This document shows positions 18,346 to 27,944 of a stretch of 64,000 nucleotides of DNA, piece by piece (within the stretch, counting starts at the first letter, position 1; each line of letters starts with the position of its first letter). This DNA comes from an uncultured Helicobacteraceae bacterium (GTDB taxonomy: Bacteria > Campylobacterota > Campylobacteria > Campylobacterales > Helicobacteraceae). Below the pieces are notes generated by a model, which worked only from the letters and a program-made list of their open reading frames with translations, ran no database searches and was not told where the DNA came from. Location of the stretch: positions 124,001 to 188,000 of the forward strand of contig CALUTR010000002.1 of the NCBI GenBank assembly GCA_944323755.1, in the 5' to 3' direction. Both the position numbers and the translations under genes were made by a program.

Positions 18346-19684
18346 TATTACTTCTTGCATTTTTAATATTATTTAATATTGATATTAATATTTCTATTTC
18401 ATCATCTTGAATGGTTCGCATATCTAGCGTTACTTTATTGTTATATATTCTTGTAATTACTAGATTTTCTCTTAAGGTTTTCTCTAATTCTGATGCTTTT
18501 ATTCCTTTTATTTGTAGTGATATACCAAATGATTTAAAAGTTTTATTTGGCAAGCTTCCACCGCCAGCTAGACTATCTACTTCTATAATGCTTGGATTAA
18601 AAAATGAATCAATCCTATCGCATAGAAATTTTGCTTGTTTATGTAATTGTGATATATCTTTGCTTAGCATATTTATTGTTGGTATTTCAGCGATATTATT
18701 TGTTATATATCTTTGTAATGTTGCTTGAAGCAAAAGTATAGTTATCTTATCTACTCTTAATGCTCTAAGAAGGTGATTTTGCTTTAATTGATCAATTAAA
18801 TATTTTTTTCCAAGTATGATTCCAGCTTGTGTCGATCCAAATAATTTATCTCCACTAAAGCTAAGCAATGATGGCGGATTCTTGCATATTTCAAGTAGTG
18901 ATGGCTCGTTACAATCAATGCCTTTTATATACCCACTTCCTAAATCATAATAATCAATTAAATGATTTTCATTGCATAATTTAGTAATATCATTTATTGA
19001 CACTTCACTACTAAATCCTAGAATTTCAAAATTTGATTTATGCGCCTTCATTATGATTTTTGATTTTTCATTTATTGCATTTTTATAGTCATTTAGATTA
19101 GTTTTATTCGTAGCGCCGACTTCTTTTAGAATTGCTCCTGCACTTTTCATAACTTCAGGTATCCTAAAACTTCCGCCAATCTCTACCAGCTCGCCACGAG
19201 ATACTATTACCTCATAGTCCTTTGCAAATGTATTTAGTATCAGCAAAACTGCTGCGGCATTATTATTGACAATCAAAGCACTTTCTGTATTAAACATAGC
19301 TTTTAGCATTGATGTAAGATGATCATATCTTTCGCCTCTTTTGCCTATTTTTAAATTATATTCTAAATTATTATAATGGCTTAAAAGAGGCAGAATCTCA
19401 TTTAATAAATTTTTATGAAATACACTTCTTCCTAAATTCGTTTGTAAAACAACACCTGTAGCATTTATGATTGGCTTTAGCGTGTTTGATGTAATACTTT
19501 TGTATTCATCTAGTATTTCATTTTCTAAATGTTCTAAATTATAGCTTTGTCCATTTAAAATTTGATTTCTAGTATGGTTAATCTTATTTATTGTGATATT
19601 TTTTAGTATGATTTTATTTGTGTTATCAAAGATCGGATTTTTTAGTATCTTTTCTATTTGTGGGATTTTTTTTAAGTCTTGCAT
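18338..19684 (-). CDS. selA: L-seryl-tRNA(Sec) selenium transferase
   Basis: SelA is a PLP enzyme that converts Ser-tRNA(Sec) to Sec-tRNA(Sec) using selenophosphate. The 448-residue protein has the N-terminal tRNA-binding helices, NATGVVLQTNLGRS, VNNNAAAVLL, and the PLP lysine in SFSGDKLFGSTQAG. It is the first gene of the - strand operon selA-selB-nifS-like-moeA-usp and is divergent from selC, 72 bases away. All parts expected of the family are present. Confidence 0.96.
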   Translation of the reverse strand: MQDLKKIPQIEKILKNPIFDNTNKIILKNITINKINHTRNQILNGQSYNLEHLENEILDEYKSITSNTLKPIINATGVVLQTNLGRSVFHKNLLNEILPLLSHYNNLEYNLKIGKRGERYDHLTSMLKAMFNTESALIVNNNAAAVLLILNTFAKDYEVIVSRGELVEIGGSFRIPEVMKSAGAILKEVGATNKTNLNDYKNAINEKSKIIMKAHKSNFEILGFSSEVSINDITKLCNENHLIDYYDLGSGYIKGIDCNEPSLLEICKNPPSLLSFSGDKLFGSTQAGIILGKKYLIDQLKQNHLLRALRVDKITILLLQATLQRYITNNIAEIPTINMLSKDISQLHKQAKFLCDRIDSFFNPSIIEVDSLAGGGSLPNKTFKSFGISLQIKGIKASELEKTLRENLVITRIYNNKVTLDMRTIQDDEIEILISILNNIKNARSNNE

Positions 19685-19711
19685 TTACTAATACCTTGAA
19701 TTTTTTTTGGA

Positions 19712-19740
19712 TTGTATCAAAAAAAATAAAATGCTAGAAT
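19712..19740 (+). promoter_or_regulatory. Probable sigma70 promoter of selC
   Basis: TTGTAT at 19712-19717 and TAGAAT at 19735-19740 are separated by 17 bases, and TG precedes the -10 by one base (extended -10). The tRNA 5' end is 17 bases beyond the -10. The match is by eye only. Confidence 0.45.
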
Positions 19741-19756
19741 CTGCTTTTAAAATTAT

Positions 19757-19854
19757 GGAAGGCTTGCAATTCTGGTGAATGCCACAGACTTCAAATCTGA
19801 TGTGCGGCTAAGTGTTTAGTTGCTGGGGAGTTCGATTCTCTCGCCTTCTCACCA
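19757..19854 (+). tRNA. selC: tRNA-Sec (anticodon UCA)
   Basis: The 98-base gene folds as a selenocysteine tRNA. It has a 7-bp acceptor (GGAAGGC with GCCTTCT, one G-U), a D arm closed by TTC/GAA around TGGT, an anticodon arm CAGA-CTTCAAA-TCTG giving anticodon TCA, and a long variable arm GCGGCTAA-GTG-TTTAGTTGC with 8 pairs. The T arm is GGGAG-TTCGATT-CTCTC, and CCA is encoded at 19852-19854. The eighth acceptor pair typical of bacterial tRNA-Sec is not clear, so the ends may be off by one base. It is divergent from selA. Confidence 0.93.
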
Positions 19855-19966
19855 AATATCTTTAACAAATATCTACATTATTTTTCAAATTTCTTTCATA
19901 TTACTTTTATATTCTACTTAGCAAGTAATAATTTAGTATGATTATTATTTATGTAAGGATTATGAT

Positions 19967-20729
19967 ATGGAATGGAATGCTAAACAATATCTAAAATTTG
20001 AAAATGAAAGAAATATGCCAATATTTGATTTAATCCATAGGATAAAGACAAGTTATCCGTTAAATCATCATTTTAAAATATTTTAGATTTTGGTTGCGGT
20101 CCAGGAAATAGCACAAAAATTTTAGCTATGCATTTTATAGATTCTGATATTATGGGCGTTGATAATTCAAATGATATGTTAAATAATGCTAATAATCTTA
20201 ATATTGCTGCTAGATTTAAATATTGTGATATTCAAGAAGGATTGCCAGATTCCACTTTTGATTTAATTTTTGCTAATGCTTCATTGCAATGGATAGAGAA
20301 TCAAGAGAAATTGTTTTAAATGTATTTAACAGCTTAGATTCTAGTGGTATTTTTGCAGTGCAAATGCCCATTAATGAAATATCAATTTTTCATCAAAAAT
20401 TAAAAGAATTAGCCACTACATACCATCTAAACACTAGAATCTTTCATTCATTATCTTATATGGAATATTATGATCTGCTTAGCAAATATTCAAATGATTT
20501 TGTCATTTGGAATAGCACTTATTATCATATATTAGATGACTTAGATTCTATTATTGAGTGGTATAAAGGCTCGGGTCTTAGGACTTATTTAAACCAACTT
20601 GATACATCATTGCATACAGAATTTATAGGAAAATTAAAAGATAAAATTTCCTTGTATTTTAATAAGCAAGATAATGGAAAATTAATGCTTCCGATGAATA
20701 GATTATTTTTTGTTGCAAATAAAACTTAA
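19967..20729 (+). pseudogene. tam: Relic of trans-aconitate 2-methyltransferase (Tam-like)
   Basis: Three frames together encode one SAM methyltransferase of normal length (about 254 codons). The N-terminus begins MEWNAKQYLKFENERNMPI. After a frameshift near 20080, which creates TAG at the expected ILDFGCGPGNST SAM motif, the second frame gives FDLIFANASLQWI. A second shift in a T run near 20305 leads to FAVQMPINE and ends MNRLFFVANKT. These motifs match Tam, which methylates trans-aconitate. No single frame can make a full protein, so it is inactive. It is the first member of the decayed block beside selC; a link to the prp genes through aconitate-type by-products is inference. Confidence 0.8.
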
Positions 20730-20981
20730 AATACAAGAATAATATAAATAATTTTTATCATTGTTTCAAAAATACTCAAATTATATTTTTTATTTTTTTC
20801 TTCATCTAAGTTTATTTAAATCCTAAATTACGATATTTTATAGCTATCATTCAAAATATACTGGTTTAAAAATATCCATTTTTACACATTTTTATGATTA
20901 ATCTTTAATTTTTACTAGCTAATAAATCTTAAGTCATAATAATAATCTCCTACTAAAGAGAGAATAAACAAAGGATTTAAA
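20730..20981 (+). other. Noncoding gap between tam and prpE relics
   Basis: These 252 bases are very AT-rich with several T runs and stops in all frames. I see no gene, repeat or convincing hairpin. CAAAGGA at 20968-20974 is the ribosome site of the prpE relic, so the prpE promoter presumably lies here, but no clear -10/-35 pair stands out. Confidence 0.5.
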
Positions 20982-22510
20982 ATGGGAAAATATGAAGAGG
21001 CTTATAGGGCTTCACTTGAAAATCCACAGGATTTTTGGGCAAAAGCTGCAAGGAATCTATTGGTATCATTGATTATCACTGCAAGTTGTGGCATAGAAGT
21101 CAATCGCATTATTGATTATAAGGAAATTTTAGATTCTGCTATCAAACAAAGCTCTCATAAAGAATGCAGTTCTATTATGGCAGCGACCACAGAAGTATGC
21201 CAATACAATTCCATTTCGTGATATTGATTGGGAAAATTTAGAGGCAATGGCAAAAGAAGTGCCTTGCACGCCTGTGGATTCTGTTGATCCGCTTTATATT
21301 CTTTATACAAGTGGGACGACAGGTAAGCCAAAAGGTGTAATTAGAAGTAATGGTGGGCATTGTGTGGCAATGAAATGGAGTACGGATAATATCTATGGTG
21401 TAAAACCTAATGATGTTTTTCTAGCAGCAAGTGATGCGGGTTGGGTTGTAGGGCATAGCTATATTGTTTATGCACCGCTTTTTAGTGGTTGCACAACCGT
21501 GCTGTATGAAGGAAAGCCTGTTAAAACTCCTGATGCAGGTGCATTTTGGCGTATGGTAGAGCAACATAAAATCAATGTTTTATTTGCAGCACCAACTGCC
21601 TTTAGAGCGATAAAAAAGGAGGATCTAAAGGGTGGCTTAGTAAAGTAATATGATTTAGATTCCTTGCGACATATATTTGTTGCAGGGGAGCGTTGCGATA
21701 CAGATACATTAAAATGGATTGAAAAAATTACAAATAAACCTGTGATTGATCATTGGTGGCAAACTGAAACAGGTTTGGCAATCTCTTCTAATCCAATTGG
21801 GCTAGAAACATTACCTATAAAATCTGGTAGTGCAACAAAGCCAATGCCTGGATTTAATCTTAAAGTGCTTGATGAAGATGGTAAAGAATGCAAAAAGGGC
21901 AGCTTGGGAATCTTGTTTTAAAGCTTCCACTTCCACCGGCTTGTTTGCTTGGAATCTGGCAAGATGATGAGCGATATAAAAAGGGTTATCTAAATCATTA
22001 TCAAGGATACTATCTAACAGGAGATAGCGGATATATCGATGAAGATGGCTATGTGTTTGTTATGGGTAGAATGGATGGTGTTATTAATGTAGCAGGACTT
22101 CGGATTTCAACTGGTGCATTAGAGGAAAGTGTAAGTGGTCACCCAAGTGTAGCAGAGTGTGCTGTTGTAGGGATTGATGATGATTTTCGTGGTGAAGTTC
22201 CTTTATGTATTGTAGTGTTAAAAGATGATGTAAAAGAAAAATAGAAAGTATCAAAGAAGGTATTATGCGCCTTGTAATAAATGATATAGATGCTTTTGCG
22301 AATCTTAAAATTATAGGTATCGCACAAAAATTACCAAAAACACGAAGTGGTAAGATTCTACGCTCAACAATTAGGGCTATTGCAGAGGGTAAGTCATATA
22401 TAAAGCCATCAACTATTGATGATGAAAGTAGTATTACCCATATATAAGAGGTGTTGCAAGCAATTGGATTTCCAAAAGAAGAAAAATTAATCAAAAAGGA
22501 GAATATATGA
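20982..22510 (+). pseudogene. prpE: Relic of propionyl-CoA (acyl-CoA) synthetase
   Basis: This AMP-forming ligase, which activates propionate, has many lesions. The start MGKYEEAYRASLENPQDFWA is joined near 21050 to ITASCGIE...IIDYKEIL, so about 120-140 codons are deleted. A frameshift follows near 21155-21170. The adenylation motif YTSGTTGKPKG and GWVVGHSYIVYAPL are intact, then TAA at 21646-21648 interrupts the frame where Lys or a similar residue is expected. A frameshift near 21905, loss of one A in the run at 22236-22241, and TAA at 22445-22447 follow. The acetylatable-lysine motif KTRSGKILR is still readable. The end overlaps prpB (ATGA). It is certainly inactive. Confidence 0.88.
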
Positions 22511-23324
22511 TAAAAAGTGCTGGATTGAGATTTAGGGAAGCGTTAAGAGAGAGTAATAATAATCAAAAACCATTGCAGATTCTTGGGGGTAATCAATGCT
22601 TATTCAGCCTTACAAGCCACAAAGGCAGGGGCTAAAGCATTATATTTAAGTGGCGCTGGTGTGGCAAATGCAAGCATTGGCGTGCCTGATCTTGCTATCA
22701 CAAATTTAGAAGATGTGCTTATTGATGTAAGGACGATTAAAGAAATGATTAGAGCAGGTGTTGCTGCAGTGCATATAGAAGATCAAGTAATACAAAAAAG
22801 ATGTGGTCATCGTCCAAATAAAGAGCTTGTAAGTATTGATGAAATGTGTGATAGATTGAAAGTTGCAGTTGATGCAAGAAATGAATTTGATAAAGATTTT
22901 GTAATTATGGCAAGGACAGATGCACACGCAAGTGAAGGGCAGAGTGCTGCGGTTAATAGGGCTCTTGCTTATGTAGATTGTGGTGCAGATATGATATTTG
23001 CTGAAGCGATACACACACTAGAAGAATATGTAGAATCTGTAAAACAAGTCAATGTGTCAGTGCTTGCAAATATCACAGAGTTTGGGAAAACGCCTTATTT
23101 AGTATAGATGAGTTACATTTGCTGGGATTGTTATGGTGCTTTATCCATTATCAGCATTTAGAGCGATGAATAAAGTTGCATTAGAGACATTTGAGGATAT
23201 TCTTACAAATGGTCATCAAAGAAATAGCATTACAAAAATGCAAACAAGGGAGGAATTATATAAGATGCTTGGTTATTATGAGTATGAGGAAAAATTAGAT
23301 CAATTATTTAATTCTAAAAGATAA
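22507..23324 (+). pseudogene. prpB: Relic of 2-methylisocitrate lyase
   Basis: PrpB splits 2-methylisocitrate to pyruvate and succinate. The start ATG follows AAAGGAG. A run of five G at 22585-22589 (four expected) shifts the frame. At about 22735 the protein passes from DVRTI straight to KEMIRAG, missing roughly 28-30 codons that carry the catalytic VDxDxGFG segment. KRCGHRPNK and [10 protein letters not shown] remain. Single T losses near 23095 and 23119 break the frame again around the ITEFGKTP...DELH region before LYPLSAFRAMN and the end EEKLDQLF. It is inactive through loss of the active site and through frameshifts. Confidence 0.88.
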
Positions 23325-23334
23325 GGAAGGTATT

Positions 23335-24458
23335 ATGAAGAAAAAGGAAGGCGGATTAGCAGGGATTATAGCAGGTAAAACTGCAATTTGCACAGTTGGC
23401 GATGGACATAGTCTTAAATATTATGGATATGATATTAATGATTTAGCATATAAGGCAAGTTTTGAAGAAATTACATATTTGCTTTTAAATGGTGAGTTAC
23501 CAAACCAAAGTCAATTAGATAATTTCAATAAAAAATTATTTTCATATAGAATCTTACCGCAAGGCTTAAGAGAGATTTTAAAGCTTATTCCAAGCAATGC
23601 ACACCCTATGGATGTAATGCGAACAGGCGTAAGTGCATTAGGGAATTTTATGCCAGAAAATCTAGATTTTAGTAATCAAGATGAAATAGCATTGTAGATT
23701 TTAGGTGCTAGCCCTAGCATTTTGCTTTATTGGCATAATTATCATTTTAGAAATTTAGAGCTTAGTTTTAAAGAAGATTCTATATTTACAAGCAATACAG
23801 CTAGGTATTTTTTAGAAACATTACATCAAAGAGAAGTGCCACAATTATGGGTAGATTCTATGAACTCTAGCCTTATTTTATACGCAGAGCACGAATTTAA
23901 TACTTCAACTTTTACAAGTAGAGTGATGGCATCAACTATGTCAGATTTATATTCAAGTGTAGTTGGTGGAATCTCCGCACTAAAAGGTCCGTTACACGGC
24001 GGTGCTAATGAAGCTGCAATGGATTTATTAGATAGTTTTGCAAGTGTGGAATCTGTATTAGTAGAAATGCAAAAAAGCTCGATAATAAAGAAAAAATTAT
24101 GGGCTTTGGGCATAGAGTGTATGTAACAGCTGATCCTAGAAATGTGATTATCAAATCATGGAGTAAAAAGCTAAGTGATAATGTAGGCGATAAAGATCTA
24201 TATGTAAAGAGTGAAATCATCGAAAAAATTTATGTGGGATAGCAAAAAAAATATTCCCAAATCTCGATTTTTATTCGGCTTCAGCATATCATTTTATGGA
24301 GATTCCAACAAATTTTCACTCCAATTTTCATTATGAGTAGGGAAAGTGGCTGTATAGGGCATATTTTAGAACAAAGAAAAAATAATAAAATCATTCGTCC
24401 AAATGCAGAATACATAGGTGGCGGAGATAGAGTATTTAAAGATATAAAAAATAGATAA
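23335..24458 (+). pseudogene. prpC: Relic of 2-methylcitrate synthase
   Basis: PrpC condenses propionyl-CoA with oxaloacetate. The first 120 codons (GGLAGIIAGKTAICTV, DVMRTGVSALG) are intact. TAG at 23695-23697 interrupts the frame before ILGASPSILLYWH, and the frame stays open through GGISALKGPLHGGANE. In the last third at least four single-base shifts can be seen: the A run at 24071-24076 (just before IMGFGHRVY), an extra T near 24230, eight A at 24244-24251, and the T run at 24313-24316. The C-terminal [14 protein letters not shown] and GGGDRVFK are still readable across frames. It starts 10 bases after prpB. Confidence 0.88.
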
Positions 24459-24469
24459 AGGAAAATAAA

Positions 24470-25919
24470 ATGGAAAATATGAGTATTTTAGAGGCAAAGA
24501 GGGCGGATTTTGATGATTTATTAACAAATATTGCAAAATATGTTGTAGAGACGAAAATTACATCAGATTTGGCTTATGAGACAGCAAAATATTGCTTTAT
24601 GGATACGATTGGTTGTGGGCTTTTGGCACTTAGCTTTCCGCAATGCACGAAATTATTAGGTCCTGTTGTAGATGGTGCGGAATTTAGCGATGGCGTGAGA
24701 GTGCCTGGCATAAGCTATAAGCTTGAGCCAGAGAGAGGTGCATTTAATATTGGTGCTATGGTTAGATGGCTTGATTTTAATGATACTTGGCTTGCAGCGG
24801 AGTGGGGACACCCAAGTGATAATCTTGGTGCTATTTATGCAGTGGCAGATTATATTAGTCGTAAAAACATAAAAGAGGGCAAAAAGGGCTTGTCCTAAAA
24901 GATATTTTAGAATATATGATAAAGGCACACGAGATTCAGGGGGGGGTTAGCATTAGAGAATTCTTTTAATTCTGTTGGACTTGATCATGTGCTACTTGTT
25001 AGGATTGCAAGCACGGCAGTTGCGTGTGCTATGCTTGGAGGGAGCTTTGAAGAAGTAAGAAATGCACTTTCTCTTGCTTTTGTAGATGGCTTATCACTTC
25101 GCACTTATCGCCACGCACCAAATACAGGATCAAGAAAAAGTTGGGCTGCAGGCGACACAAGCGCTAGAGGGGTCAATCTAGCATTAAAAGCGCTAAAAGG
25201 TGAGATGGGATATCCTACTGCATTATCAGCGAAATTTTGGGGATTTGAAGATGTAAGTATGAGAGGCAAAAAAGTCATTGTTAATCAAAATTTTGGTAGT
25301 TATGTAATGGAAAATGTGCTATTTAAGATTAGCTTTCCAGCAGAATTCCACGCACAAACCGCAGTAGAGTGTGCTTTAAAGCTACATAATGAAGTCAAAG
25401 ATAAATTAGATTCTATTGAAAAAATCGTCATCACCACACAGGAATCAGGACATAGAATCATTAATAAAGTAGGGGAGCTTGCAAATCTAGCCTGCTAGAG
25501 ATCATTGCATTCAGTATATGGTAGCTATTCCACTTATTTATGGTGAGCTAGAGGCAAAGCATTATGAGGATGATATCGCTGCAAATCCACTTATTGATGA
25601 ATTGCGCTCAAAAATGGTTGTAGAGGTAGATGAGCGATATACAAGGGAGTATTTAGAAGTAGATAAGAGAAGTATCGCTAATGCGGTGCAAATTTTCTAT
25701 AAAGATGGAACAAAAAGCAATAAAGTTGAAGTTGATTATCCAATAGGCCATAAACGCAGAAGAGATGAGGGAATTCCACTTTTGATTGATAAATTCCATA
25801 ATGCTATTGCTACAAGGATTAGCCCTAAAAAATGTGAAGCAATAAAAGCTATCTTTGCAGATTTTACAAAGGCTTATAATACACCATTTGTAGAGATTAG
25901 TGAGCTTTTTGCATTGTAG
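24470..25919 (+). pseudogene. prpD: Relic of 2-methylcitrate dehydratase
   Basis: PrpD dehydrates 2-methylcitrate to 2-methylaconitate. The reading frame is nearly full-length (about 480 codons in sum), with [38 protein letters not shown] and [18 protein letters not shown] well preserved. Three frameshifts break it: one near 24881-24893, one at a run of eight G (24939-24946) where seven restores the frame, and one near 25490-25496 at the expected DRDHCIQYMVAIPL segment. It is the least damaged gene of the cluster. It starts 12 bases after prpC, as in a once-functional prpEBCD operon. Confidence 0.88.
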
Positions 25920-25927
25920 CTATTATG

Positions 25928-25950
25928 ATCCTTTCTAAAGGGTTATTTAT
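25928..25950 (+). terminator. Possible terminator after the prp relics
   Basis: ATCCTT and AAGGGT (one G-U pair) can pair around TCTA at 25928-25943, followed by TTATTTATTTTG. The stem is short and the call is weak. Confidence 0.3.
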
Positions 25951-26032
25951 TTTGCATTTATACTTAAGATTAAAATATTTATAATGTGCTATATTTCGAG
26001 TTTTCATTCACACAAATAAGGGGTTAGAGGGG

Positions 26033-27613
26033 TTGAAAGTAATAAAACTAAAAGTAAATGACAAACAAGCAATACTAAAAATTTGTTTTGTCGTATCATT
26101 TGCGTATTGCTTTATTAGTGCATCTGGGTTTAGGCTACCTGAGCAAAGTCTAAATGGAACAGCACTAAACTCTGCATATATAGCTGGGGCTTATGGTGCT
26201 GATGCTACATATTATAATCCCGCAAATATGAGTTTGGGTATGGAAAGTGATAATTATTCATTTGCATTAGATGGCACTATGATCTTTATTCCAGGATTTA
26301 GCTTTGATACTGTAAATAGAAATTATGGTGTAAATGTTACAGCAAGTGGTATTGCTGGTATATTTGCTAATGGACATTTTTGTGAAGAAAATGGTTCTAG
26401 TGTTCAAGTAAGCACTACTGCCCAACCTGGAGTTGTATGTGGCAGTCAAAATGTAAGTGGTAGCGCAAAGACAACGATACAACCTGTGCCAAAATTTTTC
26501 TTTAAATCTCGTTCTTATAAATTACCATCTGATATAAAAATAAATTATGGTATATCTTTTACTACCCCATCTGGTCTTTCTATGGATTGGGATGGAGAAG
26601 GTGGTGGATTTTTAGATGATGTTGGTATTGCCATGCTTGAATTCAATCCTGTTGTAAGTGTTTCTTGGAATGATTTCATATCATTTGGTGGAGGTTTTAG
26701 AGCTATTTATACATCTGGTAGTTTTAATAATACTCTTTATGTGCCATACAAAACTACTATAGATACCGAAATATCTTTATCACCATGGTTACCAAGTATT
26801 CCTGTTTCAATAACATCAGAAGGAACTACAAGAGTAGAGCAAACATCAAGTGCTTCTGATTGGGGTTTTGGTTATAATCTAGCATTAACTATTAAGCCAT
26901 TTGTATTTATAGATAATGATTTTTTAAAAAATACTACTTTTGCTGTAACATATAGAAATAAAGTTAGCTGGGAGATGACTGGTAGGCTATCTGCAAAATC
27001 TTATATATATCAAGGTTCTGGTACTGGTCTTACTGGAACTCTAGTAGAGGGCTACATTGGCATGGATGCGGATTTGACACTTTTTGCTGATTTGCCTACG
27101 ATATTAAATATTGGAATAGCTCAAGATTTTGATAATTTTAGATTAGAATTTGTATATGAAAGAACTTTTTATAGCAGTGCTAGGATATTTGAATTTGGAT
27201 ATGCAAATCAAGTTTTTGATAAATCTAATTTAACTGGTTCAAGTACTGCAATTGGACAAATTGATCCAGAATCTATGCTAGGAGCAGCAGATTATTCTGC
27301 TGTTGCTTATGGAAATGGCTGGAAAGATGCAGATGCATTTCGTTTAGGGCTTACATATTTTGGTGAAACTTATAATATAATGGGAAGTTTGGCATATGAT
27401 ATGACTCCAGCACCACAAGGTAAATTTGGAATACCTGATGCAGATGCATATATGATAGGATTTGGTGCTAGAAGAAATTTTTTTGATCATCAATTAGATG
27501 TAGGTATCGGCTATTCATTAGCACTAAAAGATAATAGAAAAAGTTTTATTGTCTCACACGATGGGTTTGGACAACTACATTTACTAACTATTGGTGTAAA
27601 ATATCTTTGGTAA
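26033..27613 (+). CDS. FadL/OmpP1/TodX-family outer-membrane transporter
   Basis: This intact 526-residue porin takes up hydrophobic compounds such as long-chain fatty acids or aromatics. After a hydrophobic signal (about residues 15-31) the mature N-terminus GFRLPEQSLNGTALNSAYIAGAY with DATYYNPANMS is the FadL hatch signature. GISFTTPSGLSMDWDG and a C-terminal strand ending LLTIGVKYLW complete the barrel. The start appears to be TTG 26033 behind AAGGGG at 26019-26024; no ATG is available before the signal. It stands intact between broken genes on both sides, so it is probably still under selection. Confidence 0.9.
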   Translation: MKVIKLKVNDKQAILKICFVVSFAYCFISASGFRLPEQSLNGTALNSAYIAGAYGADATYYNPANMSLGMESDNYSFALDGTMIFIPGFSFDTVNRNYGVNVTASGIAGIFANGHFCEENGSSVQVSTTAQPGVVCGSQNVSGSAKTTIQPVPKFFFKSRSYKLPSDIKINYGISFTTPSGLSMDWDGEGGGFLDDVGIAMLEFNPVVSVSWNDFISFGGGFRAIYTSGSFNNTLYVPYKTTIDTEISLSPWLPSIPVSITSEGTTRVEQTSSASDWGFGYNLALTIKPFVFIDNDFLKNTTFAVTYRNKVSWEMTGRLSAKSYIYQGSGTGLTGTLVEGYIGMDADLTLFADLPTILNIGIAQDFDNFRLEFVYERTFYSSARIFEFGYANQVFDKSNLTGSSTAIGQIDPESMLGAADYSAVAYGNGWKDADAFRLGLTYFGETYNIMGSLAYDMTPAPQGKFGIPDADAYMIGFGARRNFFDHQLDVGIGYSLALKDNRKSFIVSHDGFGQLHLLTIGVKYLW

Positions 27614-27624
27614 GAGGTAATTTC

Positions 27625-27944
27625 CTATCTTGATGCATACATCATTAATAATACACCAATAAGCGCTATTGTAGCGCCTATGATATCCCATTATCTGGCT
27701 TAAAATGATCAATAATAACAGCCCAAAATAATGAAAATATAATAAATATACCGCCATATGCAGCATAAACTCTACCAAAACTTTGATCTTGGAAAGTTGC
27801 TATAACACCATATAATGCAAGAAGCAAGAACCTTATAATCCCAAATAATATATCTTTACTATCTTTTATCCATAGCCATACTAAATATCCTCCATTAACT
27901 TCACAGGCTGCAGCAAGGATAAAAATACCAATTGATTGTATCAT
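27625..27944 (-). pseudogene. ynfA: Relic of YnfA/UPF0060 membrane protein
   Basis: The first 84 codons encode a YnfA-type four-helix membrane protein (CEVNGGYLVWLW, SFGRVYAAYGGIFI). One base is missing near 27691: the frame ends NGIS and stop, while the neighbouring frame continues KWDIIGATIALIG and ends LLMMYASR at TAG 27625-27627, exactly the family's C-terminus. The truncated product would lack the fourth helix. Expression of the short form cannot be ruled out, but it is probably non-functional. The start overlaps the 3' end of the upstream relic. Confidence 0.82.

Noticed and set aside
21220..21225. In-frame TGA codons in the prpE relic as selenocysteine codons, given the sel genes nearby
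   Set aside because: Each interruption is explained by a frame change: the homologous protein sequence continues in a neighbouring frame, and no SECIS-like hairpin follows.
24939..24946. Active phase variation of prpD by the poly-G run
   Set aside because: prpD has two other frameshifts and the partner genes are broken, so a change in G number cannot restore a pathway.
19967..25919. All frameshifts as sequencing error
   Set aside because: The lesions are concentrated in this block while more than 50 kb of flanking genes with many A/T runs are intact, and the block also has in-frame stops and internal deletions. High-accuracy reads would still be the decisive test.
27584..27778. Separate 64-residue ORF overlapping the end of fadL and ynfA
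   Set aside because: It is neither frame of the ynfA relic, overlaps the convergent fadL end and has no family likeness.
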